DNA from: Cupriavidus numazuensis
GTDB lineage: Bacteria > Pseudomonadota > Gammaproteobacteria > Burkholderiales > Burkholderiaceae
Direction of reading: 5' to 3'
Assembly: GCF_905397435.1 (NCBI RefSeq)
Contig: NZ_CAJPVI010000013.1
Coordinates: forward strand, 98,370 to 162,369
Length of the DNA stretch: 64,000 nucleotides
In this document: one piece after another, positions 1-8,128 of the stretch
Numbering within the stretch: position 1 is the stretch's first letter
Layout: each line of letters begins with the position of its first letter
Notes under the pieces: model-generated
Told to the model about the DNA's origin: nothing
The model's input: only the letters and a program-made list of their open reading frames with translations
Database searches by the model: none
Made by a program: the position numbers and the translations under genes

Positions 1-627
1 GCGCGCGTTGTCCTGACCGGCACCTTGCGGCACGGTCAGCGGCAGCCGGTCTACGCGGCCCGCAAACCAGGCCGCGGGCAGCATGACCAGCGCGAGCAGC
101 ACGAACGCGGCCACGCCGGTGCGCCAGCCGAACGATTGCGCCACGACCTGGCCAATCGGCGCGGCAATCAGCGCGCCCAGCGAACCGGCCCCTGACACCA
201 GTCCCAGCACGGTGCTGCGCATGGCGGCCGGTACCGGACGTGCCGCCACGGCCATGGAGATCGCGCTGCCCGTGCAGGCCATGGACGCGCCAATGGCCAC
301 GCCGGCGCCAAGCGTGACGCCGACCAGCCCATGCGATGTCGCCAGAAGCACCAGCCCGATCACATAGAGCAGCGAGCCGCCCATCATCAGCGGCCGGAAG
401 CCAACACGCGTGGCCCACGCACCGGCGAACGGCTGCAGCAGCCCCCACGCCAGGTTCTGCACGGCAATGGCCACCGTGAAGTCAGACACCGAAATGCCGA
501 TGTCCCTGGTCAGCGGCGGCATGAAGATGCCCAGGCTTTGGCGTAGGCCCATGGCCAGGCTCAGCATGACAGAGGCGCCCAGAAGGATGGGGAGCGCAGG
601 GCGGAGCGCGTCGAAGCGGGATGGCAC
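1..627 (-). CDS. MFS transporter, N-terminal part (runs off the window)
   Basis: About 209 codons are visible; the gene continues beyond base 1. The translation opens with a short polar N-terminus and a first membrane segment (PILLGASVMLSLAMG), followed by repeated hydrophobic segments such as GVTLGAGVAIGASMACTG and GLVSGAGSLGALIAAPIG, typical of the first six helices of a major facilitator permease. The spacing and the RQSLGIFMPPLTRDIG segment resemble NarK/OFA-like uptake permeases of betaproteobacteria. I chose the GTG at 627 because it precedes the first helix and the next upstream in-frame region runs into a stop; an ATG at about 567 is possible but would cut into helix 1. Substrate cannot be told. 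Not in an obvious operon with the next gene, 258 bases away. Confidence 0.75.
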   Translation of the reverse strand, partial: MPSRFDALRPALPILLGASVMLSLAMGLRQSLGIFMPPLTRDIGISVSDFTVAIAVQNLAWGLLQPFAGAWATRVGFRPLMMGGSLLYVIGLVLLATSHGLVGVTLGAGVAIGASMACTGSAISMAVAARPVPAAMRSTVLGLVSGAGSLGALIAAPIGQVVAQSFGWRTGVAAFVLLALVMLPAAWFAGRVDRLPLTVPQGAGQDNAR

Positions 628-885
628 GGCGGGGTGTCTCGGGTCGTTATTGTTGTCCCGGCGGCATCTCGCGGATCGGCCTGAAGATTAAGCAGGTGCT
701 GAATTCACCGGGTGAAGCCAGCGTAGGGGGTGGCCAGGCGGGTGTCAATGTGAAGCACAACCGCCTGGCGGGCGGGGGCGCATGTCTTGTGCGGCTATCG
801 GCCAGGTCGCCGCGGGTGCCGCCCAAGCGCCTCACCGAAAGGCGGCCAGACAATCGCCTCCTGATCGCTCCTTGTGGACGACTGG

Positions 886-2595
886 TCAGGTCGCCGGGAT
901 AACAGGCAGCAAGATGTGCGCCGCGTATTCACCGCCGCAATGGAGGGACGTCACGCCGCCGAATCGCTCCTCGCTCCTGTCGGTCGGATGGTCGTGCAGC
1001 ATCACGGAACAACCCCGCAGTTCCTTGCCGTACAGGCGGGGATGAGGGCCCGGCAGGTCATGCTGGAAGTCGGAGCCGCCCACCGTCAGCACGAGCCGGT
1101 AGCCCTTGGGAAACACGAAGCAGGTGGGCCAGATTTCGACGTGGATTTCGTAGACTTCGCCGGGCACAAGCGGCTGGAGTTCGTCGTGCGCATGCACGGG
1201 CTGGTAGGGCGTGGAAGCCTGCCGATCCAGCTTGCGATGAGACGCCCTCAGCCAGCCCTGCGTGATGGGAGCATGAGGCTCGACGGAACCGAGCACGAGA
1301 TGCTCCTTCCCGTCCGGCGCAAAGGCGCGCACCGTCAGGAACAGGTCGGCATCGGCGGCGGTCGACGAGATATAGAGCGTTGCGGCCAGCGGGCCGGTCA
1401 CTTCTGTGTCGCGTTCAAACGGCGCCGTGCTGAAACTTGCGTTGCCGTTGAGTCCATCGAACGACTGAATCGATGTGGCGTTCCCCGGTTCCGGCTGCAA
1501 TGCAAGGGTGTCCGCGTTCAGATACATGCGGGTCCACGCGGTGCGGGCCAAAGGCCATTCGAATTCGGCGCGCTCGACGAATTTGTCCGTGTGGCGCACC
1601 TGCAGTTTGATGGGCGGCTCACGGTCCCAGCCGTTGTCTTCCCCCTTGAGGAAGTGGTCGAAGAACCGGCGCTGGAGCGCAACCCCATAGTCGGTATAGA
1701 ACTCGGTCCAATGCTCCAGGCCGTGCATCTCCAGCCATTTCTGTTTCGACCCGGCCTGCAGGTACCCCTCGATGTTGCCGCGCATGTGCAAGCCCTGGCC
1801 GCCCCAGTTTCCGCACGAGAGCACAGGCACTTCGACGGCCGCCAGGTCGGCGCGTCTGCCGTCGAAGTAGTCCGCCGAGATGAGTTCCGAGCCGACCTGC
1901 ATGGCATCGATGTCGACGCGGTTGGCCATCAGTTGTTCGTCGCTGAGTTCCGCCGGTCCGGAAATCGGCACGCCATTGTTGGGGTTCACATGCCCGCGGC
2001 TACCCAGGCCGTGCTGCACATTGGTCACCTGCATCGGATACCACTCCGTCATGAAGGTATTCAGGATCCCGCCGTGCCTGACGACGTCGCGGTAGAAATC
2101 GCTGAACCCTTCGAACGGGCAGATGGCCGCCAGATGCGGCGGGCGCTTTCCCGCGACGATCCATTGGCTGGCGGCGTAATAGGACACACCGGCCAGCCCG
2201 ATCTTCCCGTTGCTCCAGGGCTGCCGCGCCGCCCATTCGATGCAATCGTGAAAATCCTGCGCCTCGCGCGGGGAGAACGAATCAATGACGCCGGGCGATC
2301 GGCCGGCGCCGCGCGAGTCCACGCGAATGCAGATGTAGCCCAGCGGCACCCATCGTTCCGGATCTGCAGTTTCCCAGTTCGCGTACTTGCCGCTGCTGCC
2401 CCTGAGGACTTCCGGGTGCTTCGCGGTGAGTGACTGCCATTGCGCGGGAAACCCGGCCTGGAAGGGCAGGCCCTTGGCGTAGGGTCCGTACGACATCAGC
2501 ACCGGATAGCGGCCTTCCTCTTCCGGCCGGAAAACGTCGGCCCGGACTACCAGGCCGTCGTCCATGAGGATTTCGACATCCCAATCGATTTGCAT
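886..2595 (-). CDS. CocE/NonD-family serine hydrolase
   Basis: A 569-residue protein of the X-Pro dipeptidyl-peptidase S15 / CocE family, which hydrolyses esters, amides or acyl peptides. The alpha/beta-hydrolase nucleophile lies in GLAGVSYYA (Ser about 138), preceded by the DSRGAGRSPG loop. The C-terminal half (YISSTAADADLFLTVRAF onwards) is the jelly-roll domain typical of CocE. The ATG at 2595 is chosen over one nine codons upstream because AAGGAG sits eight bases before it. Last gene of the TetR-controlled minus-strand cluster, downstream of a porin remnant and fumarylacetoacetase. Substrate unknown; its neighbours suggest it releases a carboxylic acid fed into the same pathway. Confidence 0.85.
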   Translation of the reverse strand: MQIDWDVEILMDDGLVVRADVFRPEEEGRYPVLMSYGPYAKGLPFQAGFPAQWQSLTAKHPEVLRGSSGKYANWETADPERWVPLGYICIRVDSRGAGRSPGVIDSFSPREAQDFHDCIEWAARQPWSNGKIGLAGVSYYAASQWIVAGKRPPHLAAICPFEGFSDFYRDVVRHGGILNTFMTEWYPMQVTNVQHGLGSRGHVNPNNGVPISGPAELSDEQLMANRVDIDAMQVGSELISADYFDGRRADLAAVEVPVLSCGNWGGQGLHMRGNIEGYLQAGSKQKWLEMHGLEHWTEFYTDYGVALQRRFFDHFLKGEDNGWDREPPIKLQVRHTDKFVERAEFEWPLARTAWTRMYLNADTLALQPEPGNATSIQSFDGLNGNASFSTAPFERDTEVTGPLAATLYISSTAADADLFLTVRAFAPDGKEHLVLGSVEPHAPITQGWLRASHRKLDRQASTPYQPVHAHDELQPLVPGEVYEIHVEIWPTCFVFPKGYRLVLTVGGSDFQHDLPGPHPRLYGKELRGCSVMLHDHPTDRSEERFGGVTSLHCGGEYAAHILLPVIPAT

Positions 2596-2641
2596 GTCTG
2601 TCTCCTTGTAGCTATGTGTCAAACGTTAGAGCGTTGGAGTG

Positions 2642-2968
2642 TTAGAACTTCTGGCGCATGCCCAGCGCAAGGCTGGTGCCGCTGCCCTTTCCAGTGACCT
2701 TGTCGAACATCGTCAGCACGTACAGGTCCGTGCGTTTCGACAGGGCGTAGTCATAGCCGCCGGCAAGTCCGTGGCGGCGGTAGTCCGGCATGGCATCGCT
2801 GCGTACGCGCGATGACACCGCCGAGGCCAGGAGCCTGCCGCCGCCGAGCGGAATCTGTGCGCCGACTTGCAGCGTATCCGTCGACGTCGAGGCGCCGCTC
2901 GTGCTGGTGTGGGCATACTCGGTCATGAGCCGGATCTGTCGTTCCTTGCTCAAGTCGATCTCCTCCAT
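2642..2968 (-). pseudogene. Porin C-terminal remnant
   Basis: An open frame of 108 codons reads as the last strands of a Gram-negative general porin: beta-strand pattern LQVGAQIPLGGGRLLASAV, then GGYDYALSKRTDLYVL and the terminal GMRQKF with C-terminal Phe. The intact porin at 23944-25011 has the matching segments DYAFSKRTDAYVL and GVRHRF but is 355 residues long, so about two thirds is missing here, including any signal peptide. It starts 20 bases after the fumarylacetoacetase stop, inside the operon, so it is probably transcribed but cannot be exported. Most likely a deletion scar of a substrate-uptake porin that once belonged to this cluster. Confidence 0.7.
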
Positions 2969-2987
2969 CGTGGTTGCTTCGGTCTGG

Positions 2988-4298
2988 TCAAAAGGCACGG
3001 GCCGCTACGACGGTCGCGTAGTTGAGGCCGAAGCCGATGCGCGCAAAGCCGTCGCGCTCGCACCAGCCACGGAACACGACCGTATCGCCATCTTCAAGAA
3101 AGCCGCGTTGCTCGCCGTCGCCGATATCCACGGGTTGCGTCCCGGATACCGTCAGTTCGATCAACGCTCCGGCCTCGCCGGGTGTAGGGCCTGAAACGGT
3201 GCCGCTGCCAAGGAGATCGCCGGGCTGCAGGTTGCAGCCGCCCACTGTGTGATGGGCGATCATCTGCCCCAGCGTCCAGTACTGGTGCCGAAAGCTGGTA
3301 TGCGTCAGCGTGCGCGGCATGCGGCCCTGCGCCAGCTGGCGCGCGCTGAGGATCGAGGCCTCGAGCCGGATGTCGAACGCGCCATGCGCAGCGTTGTCGG
3401 GGGCGTGGAGGTAGTCGAGCGGCTGCGGGCGATCCGGCACACGCATCCAGCTTTGGCGATAGGGCAGCAATGCTTCCAGGGTCACGATCCACGGGGACAA
3501 CGTCGTGGCGAAGTTCTTGGCGAGAAATGGCCCGAGCGGAGGCATCTCCCACGTCTGGATGTCGCGCGCGGACCAATCGTTGAGCAGGCACAGGCCGAAG
3601 ATGTGCTGCTGCGCCTTGCCCAACGGTATGGGCGTGCCACGGGCGTTGCCGATACCGATCACCGCGCCGACTTCCAGCTCGTAGTCAAGACGCTGGCAGG
3701 GTCCATACACGGGCGCGGAGCCCTGATCCGAGCGGTACTGGCCCGTCGGCCGATAAACCTGCTGACCACTGACATCGATCGAAGACACGCGGCCGTGGTA
3801 GCCGACGGGCAGCCAGTCGAAGTTCGGATTGACCTCGATGCCGAACTGGCGGCAGCAATTCACGGCGTGGTCCAGCGAGGTGTAGAAGTCCGTGTAGTCG
3901 CCGATACGTACGGGGACGGCGTGCTCGGCATCCGCCTGCGGCACGAGCGCTTCACGGACGCGCCGTTCCAGCTGGCTGCCGTCCTGCAACAGTGCAAAGA
4001 GCCCATGGCGCAGGGCCCGCCAGGCCTGCGGACCTTGTTCAAGCAGACCGTTGAGCGTTGGCGCCGCCGCGGCGCGCACGGCCCCGGCGACATGGTCCTG
4101 CAGTCCGGGCAGAGCCTGCAAGGCGGCCAGGTCGACGATCTGGTCACCGATCGCTACGCCGCCACGCCACGCTTCGGTGCTCGCTTTGCGCCGGAACGCG
4201 CCAAGCGGCAGGTTTTGCAGCGGAAAATCGGCGTCAGCGGCGTTGGCCGCGTCCAGCCAGCTGCGGCGCGATGCATCATGCGTGTGGTTCAGTTCCAT
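2988..4298 (-). CDS. fahA: Fumarylacetoacetase
   Basis: A 436-residue protein matching full-length fumarylacetoacetase, which cleaves 4-fumarylacetoacetate to fumarate and acetoacetate. Visible hallmarks are the N-terminal SH3-like region (FPLQNLPLGAFRR), the catalytic-loop segment YTDFYTSLDHAVNCC with the conserved His, WLPVGYHGRVSS, the metal-ligand region YELEVGAVIGIG, and NDWSARDIQTWEMPPLGPF. It lies eight bases downstream of the cyclase gene, so translation is probably coupled. No homogentisate dioxygenase or maleylacetoacetate isomerase is present in the window, so the true substrate may be a related acylpyruvate rather than the tyrosine intermediate. Confidence 0.9.
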   Translation of the reverse strand: MELNHTHDASRRSWLDAANAADADFPLQNLPLGAFRRKASTEAWRGGVAIGDQIVDLAALQALPGLQDHVAGAVRAAAAPTLNGLLEQGPQAWRALRHGLFALLQDGSQLERRVREALVPQADAEHAVPVRIGDYTDFYTSLDHAVNCCRQFGIEVNPNFDWLPVGYHGRVSSIDVSGQQVYRPTGQYRSDQGSAPVYGPCQRLDYELEVGAVIGIGNARGTPIPLGKAQQHIFGLCLLNDWSARDIQTWEMPPLGPFLAKNFATTLSPWIVTLEALLPYRQSWMRVPDRPQPLDYLHAPDNAAHGAFDIRLEASILSARQLAQGRMPRTLTHTSFRHQYWTLGQMIAHHTVGGCNLQPGDLLGSGTVSGPTPGEAGALIELTVSGTQPVDIGDGEQRGFLEDGDTVVFRGWCERDGFARIGFGLNYATVVAARAF

Positions 4299-4305
4299 GG
4301 CGATC

Positions 4306-5109
4306 TCACGCGGCGTTGAGGGCGTCGTCGAAGATGGCCACGGCCCGGGTCCAGCCGGCCGAGGCGCCGCGAATCTTGTGGGGGAAGCACGAGATGTAGA
4401 AGCCGCGCGCCGGCAGCGACTCGAGGTTGTGCAGCTTCTCCAGGTGGCAATAGCCGATATTGCGGCCCGCTTTATGGCCTTCCCATATCAGCGAGGCATC
4501 GTGCGTCTGCGCATACCTTTCTGCCGTATGCGCGAACGGTGCATCCCAGCTCCACGCGTCGGTGCCGGTCAGGCGGACGCCACGCTCGAGCAAATACATG
4601 GTGGCTTCGAAACCCATGCCGCAGCCTGACGAGACATAGTCGGCCTGGCCGTAGCGCTTGCCCGCACGCGTATTGACCACCACGATTTCCAGCGGCTGGA
4701 GCACGTGGCCTATGCGGGCGAGTTCGGCCTCGACATCGTCGGCGGTGACTACATAACCGTCGTCCATGCCGGTGAAGTCCAGCTTCACGCCAGGCTGGAA
4801 GCACCACTCCAGCGGCACCTCGTCAATGGTGATGGCGCGTTCTCTTTGCCCCAGCGATTCGTTCATGGTGCTGTGGAAGTGATAGGGAGCGTCCAGGTGC
4901 GTGCCATTGTGGGTATTGAGCCGAACGTGCTCGATCGCCCAGCCTTCGCTGTCCGGGAGGTCCGATGGCTGCAACCCCGGGAAGAAGGCCGTTACCTGCT
5001 CGGCCGTGGAGTGATGGGACAGGTACTCGATCCGGGGGGCGTACCCGGGCGGGTCGGAAAGGGTGTCGTTTTCCAGGTAGATCGAGAGATCGACGAAGCG
5101 GCGGGGCAT
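4306..5109 (-). CDS. Cyclase / kynurenine formamidase-like metal-dependent hydrolase
   Basis: A 267-residue protein of the cyclase family (PF04199: kynurenine formamidase, isatin hydrolase and relatives). The metal-binding signature HxGTHxDxPxH is present as HNGTHLDAPYHF, and the N-terminal RFVDLSIYLENDT is the usual first strand. A much longer open frame continues upstream, but it overlaps the MFS gene in another frame and lacks family similarity; the ATG at 5109 has AAGGA upstream and begins exactly at the conserved domain. It is followed after a few bases by fumarylacetoacetase, suggesting hydrolytic ring or amide cleavage in the same catabolic route. Substrate unproven. Confidence 0.85.
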   Translation of the reverse strand: MPRRFVDLSIYLENDTLSDPPGYAPRIEYLSHHSTAEQVTAFFPGLQPSDLPDSEGWAIEHVRLNTHNGTHLDAPYHFHSTMNESLGQRERAITIDEVPLEWCFQPGVKLDFTGMDDGYVVTADDVEAELARIGHVLQPLEIVVVNTRAGKRYGQADYVSSGCGMGFEATMYLLERGVRLTGTDAWSWDAPFAHTAERYAQTHDASLIWEGHKAGRNIGYCHLEKLHNLESLPARGFYISCFPHKIRGASAGWTRAVAIFDDALNAA

Positions 5110-5149
5110 GTTGGAATCCTTGATGGAGGAGCGATGGAGTAACGGGGGT

Positions 5150-6412
5150 TCAACTGGCATCCAGCGACGATTCGGCGCCCGCCGCGGATGCTTCAGCGCC
5201 GGCTTCCTGCGCGGCGACGGCGCCTGGCAACAGGGCCACCACGGCTGCAGACAGCAGGAACAGGCCACCACACAGTGCGATGCCCGGTGCAAAGCCGAAC
5301 GCCTTTGCCGTGATGCCCAATACGAGCGGGGCGAAGGCGGAGATGCCGCGGCCGACGTTGAAGCAGAAGCCGGCGCCGGTTGCGCGGATGTGAGTCGGGT
5401 AGAGTTCGGCGAAATAGGAGCCCACCAGCCCCGCAAAGGCCATGAAGAACGCAAACACCGGTCCCAGCACGAGCAACGTGGCATGATCCGTGACGACGGT
5501 ATAGACCGGCAGCATCAACCCGGAGCCGACCAGCGAAGCGATCAATGCAGGTTGCTTGCCGATGCGGTCCGCGAGCAAGCCGAAGGCGTTGTACCCGACG
5601 AACATACCGACGTTCAGCACCGCCACGAAGCTCGCCATGGCAGCCACATCGAGGCCTCGTTCCCTGACCAGGAAGGTTGGCAGCCAGGTCGACGCGCCCC
5701 AGTACGCGGACAGTGCCAGCGCAGAGGTCGTGGTCCCGAGCAACGTAATGCGCAGCATGCCGGGGGCAAACAATTGGGACAGATTCGCGCCGGCTGCGCC
5801 TTTCTTGGCGAATACACCCAGGTCTCGCTGCTGGCGCCAGGCGGCTGATTCGGGCACGCACAGCCAGATATAGACGATAGCGACAATCACGGCGGCGCCG
5901 CAGACGAGGAACAAAAGACGCCACCCATGCACGGGCAATAGCCAGGCCGCTGCCAGCGCGGCCACGACCGCGCCCACCGAAAAAGAGCTGAGAACGAAGG
6001 CCGTGGCCCGTCCGCGCTGGTGCGCTGGCCAGGTTTCGCTGACATGCGCGGCTGCCGCGCTCCAGACCCCACCCAGGCCCAGGCCGGCAAGGAAGCGCAG
6101 AAGCAAAACCTGGCGCCAGTCAGTGGCGGCAGCAATTGCCATCGTCAGCACGCCGAAGGTAATCAACGACAGCAGCATCGCCGTGCGCCGGCCCATGGTG
6201 TCGGCCAGCCTGCCCATCACCACGCTGCTCAGCCCGATGCCCAGCAGTGTGGCCGTAACCAGCAAACCGGCCTGCGCCTGGCTGATCTGCAACGATGCCG
6301 TGATGGCCGGCATGGCGATGGCAAGAATGATGATGTCCACCGCGTCGAACATGTAGCTGAGGAAGCAGCCGAGTAGCACGCGCCATTTCAGCGAGGCAGG
6401 ATTGAGGGGCAT
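5150..6412 (-). CDS. MFS transporter, aromatic acid:H+ symporter-like
   Basis: A 420-residue permease with twelve predicted membrane segments. The first helix contains the DAVD motif (GCFLSYMFDAVDIIILAIAM), which resembles the conserved acidic motif of AAHS-family carriers such as PcaK and BenK. The helix 2-3 loop GRLADTMGRRTAM is the MFS signature, and the repeat in the second half is GLLADRIGKQ. The ATG at 6412 is preceded by AGGAGA and matches the family start; an upstream in-frame ATG at 6499 would fall inside an operator. First gene of the minus-strand operon, so it presumably imports the compound degraded by the hydrolases downstream. Confidence 0.85.
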   Translation of the reverse strand: MPLNPASLKWRVLLGCFLSYMFDAVDIIILAIAMPAITASLQISQAQAGLLVTATLLGIGLSSVVMGRLADTMGRRTAMLLSLITFGVLTMAIAAATDWRQVLLLRFLAGLGLGGVWSAAAAHVSETWPAHQRGRATAFVLSSFSVGAVVAALAAAWLLPVHGWRLLFLVCGAAVIVAIVYIWLCVPESAAWRQQRDLGVFAKKGAAGANLSQLFAPGMLRITLLGTTTSALALSAYWGASTWLPTFLVRERGLDVAAMASFVAVLNVGMFVGYNAFGLLADRIGKQPALIASLVGSGLMLPVYTVVTDHATLLVLGPVFAFFMAFAGLVGSYFAELYPTHIRATGAGFCFNVGRGISAFAPLVLGITAKAFGFAPGIALCGGLFLLSAAVVALLPGAVAAQEAGAEASAAGAESSLDAS

Positions 6413-6467
6413 GGTGAGTCTCCTGGATAGGCAGGCCGCGGGCGGGATCCGCCAGCGCTTTCTTGTG

Positions 6468-6485
6468 ACTGTACGTACGTTCAGT
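6468..6485. promoter_or_regulatory. TetR operator, imperfect palindrome
   Basis: ACTGTACGTACGTTCAGT is an 18-base near-palindrome in the divergent intergenic region between the MFS gene and the TetR gene. It shares its half-site with the perfect palindrome whose centre lies 32 bases away, about three helical turns. The arrangement suggests two dimers of the adjacent TetR protein bound on the same DNA face. Confidence 0.7.
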
Positions 6486-6499
6486 TTGGAATTTCGCAA

Positions 6500-6517
6500 A
6501 CTGTACGATCGTACAGT
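6500..6517. promoter_or_regulatory. TetR operator, perfect palindrome
   Basis: ACTGTACGATCGTACAGT is a perfect 18-base palindrome. It lies between the transporter start (6412) and the TetR start (6604), where it can block both divergent promoters. The half-site ACTGTACG is shared with the site at 6468-6485. Confidence 0.75.
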
Positions 6518-6603
6518 CAGTGAGTGAACTGGGGTAAACGCGGGTGCCGCGAGCTGTGATGTGAGGTTCGCTACAATGGCGCGTCAAGAACGACGGAGGC
6601 AGC

Positions 6604-7320
6604 ATGGAAGGCAGGGAAGCGCGGAAGTCCGCAGCCGCGGCGGGGAGCAAGGCGCGCAAACCGGCGCAGGAGTCGCCGGTACCTGAGGCGAGCAAGCGCG
6701 AACGCGTGCTTGATGCTGCAGAGCGACTCTTTGCCGAGGGCGGCTTCGACGGCGTGTCGATGCGCGATATCGCAGCTGCCGCGGATGTCGGCCTGCCGCT
6801 GATCGTCTATCACTTCGAGACCAAGGGGAACCTGTACCGCGCGCTCTTCGAGCGGCGCAAATCGGTGTTCGAGGCGCGCGTGGCGGCGCTGCGCGAACCA
6901 CTGGCGGACGGCGAAGATCCCATCGAGCACATCGCGCGGGCGTTCGTCGAGCCCGTGATGCGGATCCAGGAAACAGAAGGCGGCCTCGCCTATGCCAAGC
7001 TGGTCGCACGCGAAGCCTCGGACCCGAAAGAGGTGGAGCGTGGCATCGTGGCCGACTACTTCGACCCGTTCGCCGTGGAATTCGCCAAGGCGATCCGCAA
7101 GGCCCTGCCGGGAAACGGCACAAGCTATCCGCACTGGGCCTATCTGTTCGCGGTCGGCGCGCTGGTCATGAGCGTGTTCGACAGCCGCATCGAGCGAATC
7201 TCCGCAGGCAAGGTCAAGGCGGGCGACACGCGACGCAAGTCAGAGTATCTGGTGAGTTTTATTGCCGCAGGGATTCGCGCCGGTGCAGAGCTCAAGCCAT
7301 CCACGCGTGCGAATACCTGA
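6604..7320 (+). CDS. TetR-family transcriptional regulator
   Basis: A 238-residue protein. After a basic, alanine-rich extension of about 28 residues comes the TetR DNA-binding domain, RVLDAAERLFAEGGFDGVSM followed by RDIAAAADVGLPLIVYHF (helix-turn-helix, residues about 35-80). The rest is the helical ligand-binding and dimerisation domain. It is transcribed divergently from the MFS/cyclase/fumarylacetoacetase/hydrolase operon, and two copies of an ACTGTACG palindrome lie between them, so it most likely represses that operon and itself until a substrate or intermediate binds. Confidence 0.85.
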   Translation: MEGREARKSAAAAGSKARKPAQESPVPEASKRERVLDAAERLFAEGGFDGVSMRDIAAAADVGLPLIVYHFETKGNLYRALFERRKSVFEARVAALREPLADGEDPIEHIARAFVEPVMRIQETEGGLAYAKLVAREASDPKEVERGIVADYFDPFAVEFAKAIRKALPGNGTSYPHWAYLFAVGALVMSVFDSRIERISAGKVKAGDTRRKSEYLVSFIAAGIRAGAELKPSTRANT

Positions 7321-7500
7321 CAATACCCGCTGGTAAAAGGGAAGCCGCGATATCACGCATGGGCAGCCGGCCAAGTCACTGCGGAGGCGCCTGGTAATCC
7401 ATTGCTACAGACGTAATACGGCGAAAGATTTAAGGGCGACAGTTCATCGCATCCGATCACGGGTATTGCCTCACAATGCGTGCGAGTGTCCGCCACAAGC

Positions 7501-7920
7501 ATGCCCATGAACGCCTTCGCCAGTTTCACCACATCACGCAGTCCGCTGAGCGGCCTGCTGCAAGTCGCCACTGTGCTCGTTGCCGTCGCCGCCTGGGCCT
7601 CACCGGTACCGGCACTCAGCCAGACCGCCTCCTCCGATGACGGCAACGAAGCGCTGCACAACATCCAGAGCAACTTCGCCCGCATGACGCCGCCGCCGCG
7701 TACGGTCGAATCGATCAACCAGGAACTGAAGGCGGGCGAAGTCAAAGCCCACGCGAGTTCCGCCGGCGGGCATCGCGGCGGCGGCCGTCGCGGCATGGGT
7801 CGACAGTCTGCGCAGCAGGGCGATAGCCGGCAGGACGGCAACGGTGGCCCCGGCACCGGAAGCGCAGAGGTTCCCGCCGACGGGCTATCTGGCAACACGG
7901 CGAGCAGCGTGAATCCGTAG
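7501..7920 (+). CDS. Small secreted protein of unknown function
   Basis: About 139 residues. After the start comes a plausible Sec signal peptide (hydrophobic LLQVATVLVAVAAWA with a likely cleavage after PVPALSQ). The mature part is low complexity: a short helical segment (EALHNIQSNFARM, ESINQELKAGEV), then a Gly/Arg/Gln-rich tail. No domain is recognised. The start is uncertain: GTG at 7480, ATG at 7501 or ATG at 7507, none with a good ribosome binding site. The signal peptide argues that it is real despite its small size. Confidence 0.5.
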   Translation: MPMNAFASFTTSRSPLSGLLQVATVLVAVAAWASPVPALSQTASSDDGNEALHNIQSNFARMTPPPRTVESINQELKAGEVKAHASSAGGHRGGGRRGMGRQSAQQGDSRQDGNGGPGTGSAEVPADGLSGNTASSVNP

Positions 7921-7929
7921 ATCCGTGAA

Positions 7930-7949
7930 GAGACATCCTGGAATGTCTC
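7930..7949 (+). terminator. Hairpin after the small secreted protein
   Basis: GAGACAT (7930-7936) pairs perfectly with ATGTCTC (7943-7949) across a six-base loop, and a flanking GTGAAG/CTTCAC pair (7925-7930 and 7955-7960) can extend it. There is no clear T-run, so this is a weak terminator candidate. Confidence 0.35.
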
Positions 7950-7991
7950 GATTCCTTCACTGCTGGCAGGTTCGGTAGCGACCGGCGCGGT

Positions 7992-8014
7992 GGTTATGCA
8001 ATTTTCGCATAACC
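7992..8014. promoter_or_regulatory. LysR-type-like operator upstream of aspA
   Basis: GGTTATGC and GCATAACC form a perfect 8-base inverted repeat with a 7-base AT-rich spacer. The pattern fits the T-N11-A rule of LysR-type operators and lies 115 bases upstream of the aspartate ammonia-lyase start. No LysR gene adjoins it in the window, so a distant regulator or a simple hairpin are alternatives. Confidence 0.45.
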
Positions 8015-8128
8015 TTGTCTCGCCGTGCCGCTAGCCATGAAATCTCGGCATCGAACGTAGCGTTGGCGCAGCCGATTCCCTAGACTTCTTGTGGAAAGCT
8101 GAAGCCACTTTACGCGAGGAGCGCGACC

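Noticed and set aside
874..2433. Long plus-strand frame opposite the CocE/NonD hydrolase
   Set aside because: Arg/His/Val-rich translation without domains; it is the complement shadow of a gene with clear motifs.
4306..5484. Full-length 392-codon version of the cyclase gene
   Set aside because: The extra 125 codons overlap the MFS gene in another frame and are Ser/Arg/Cys-rich; the family starts at 5109.
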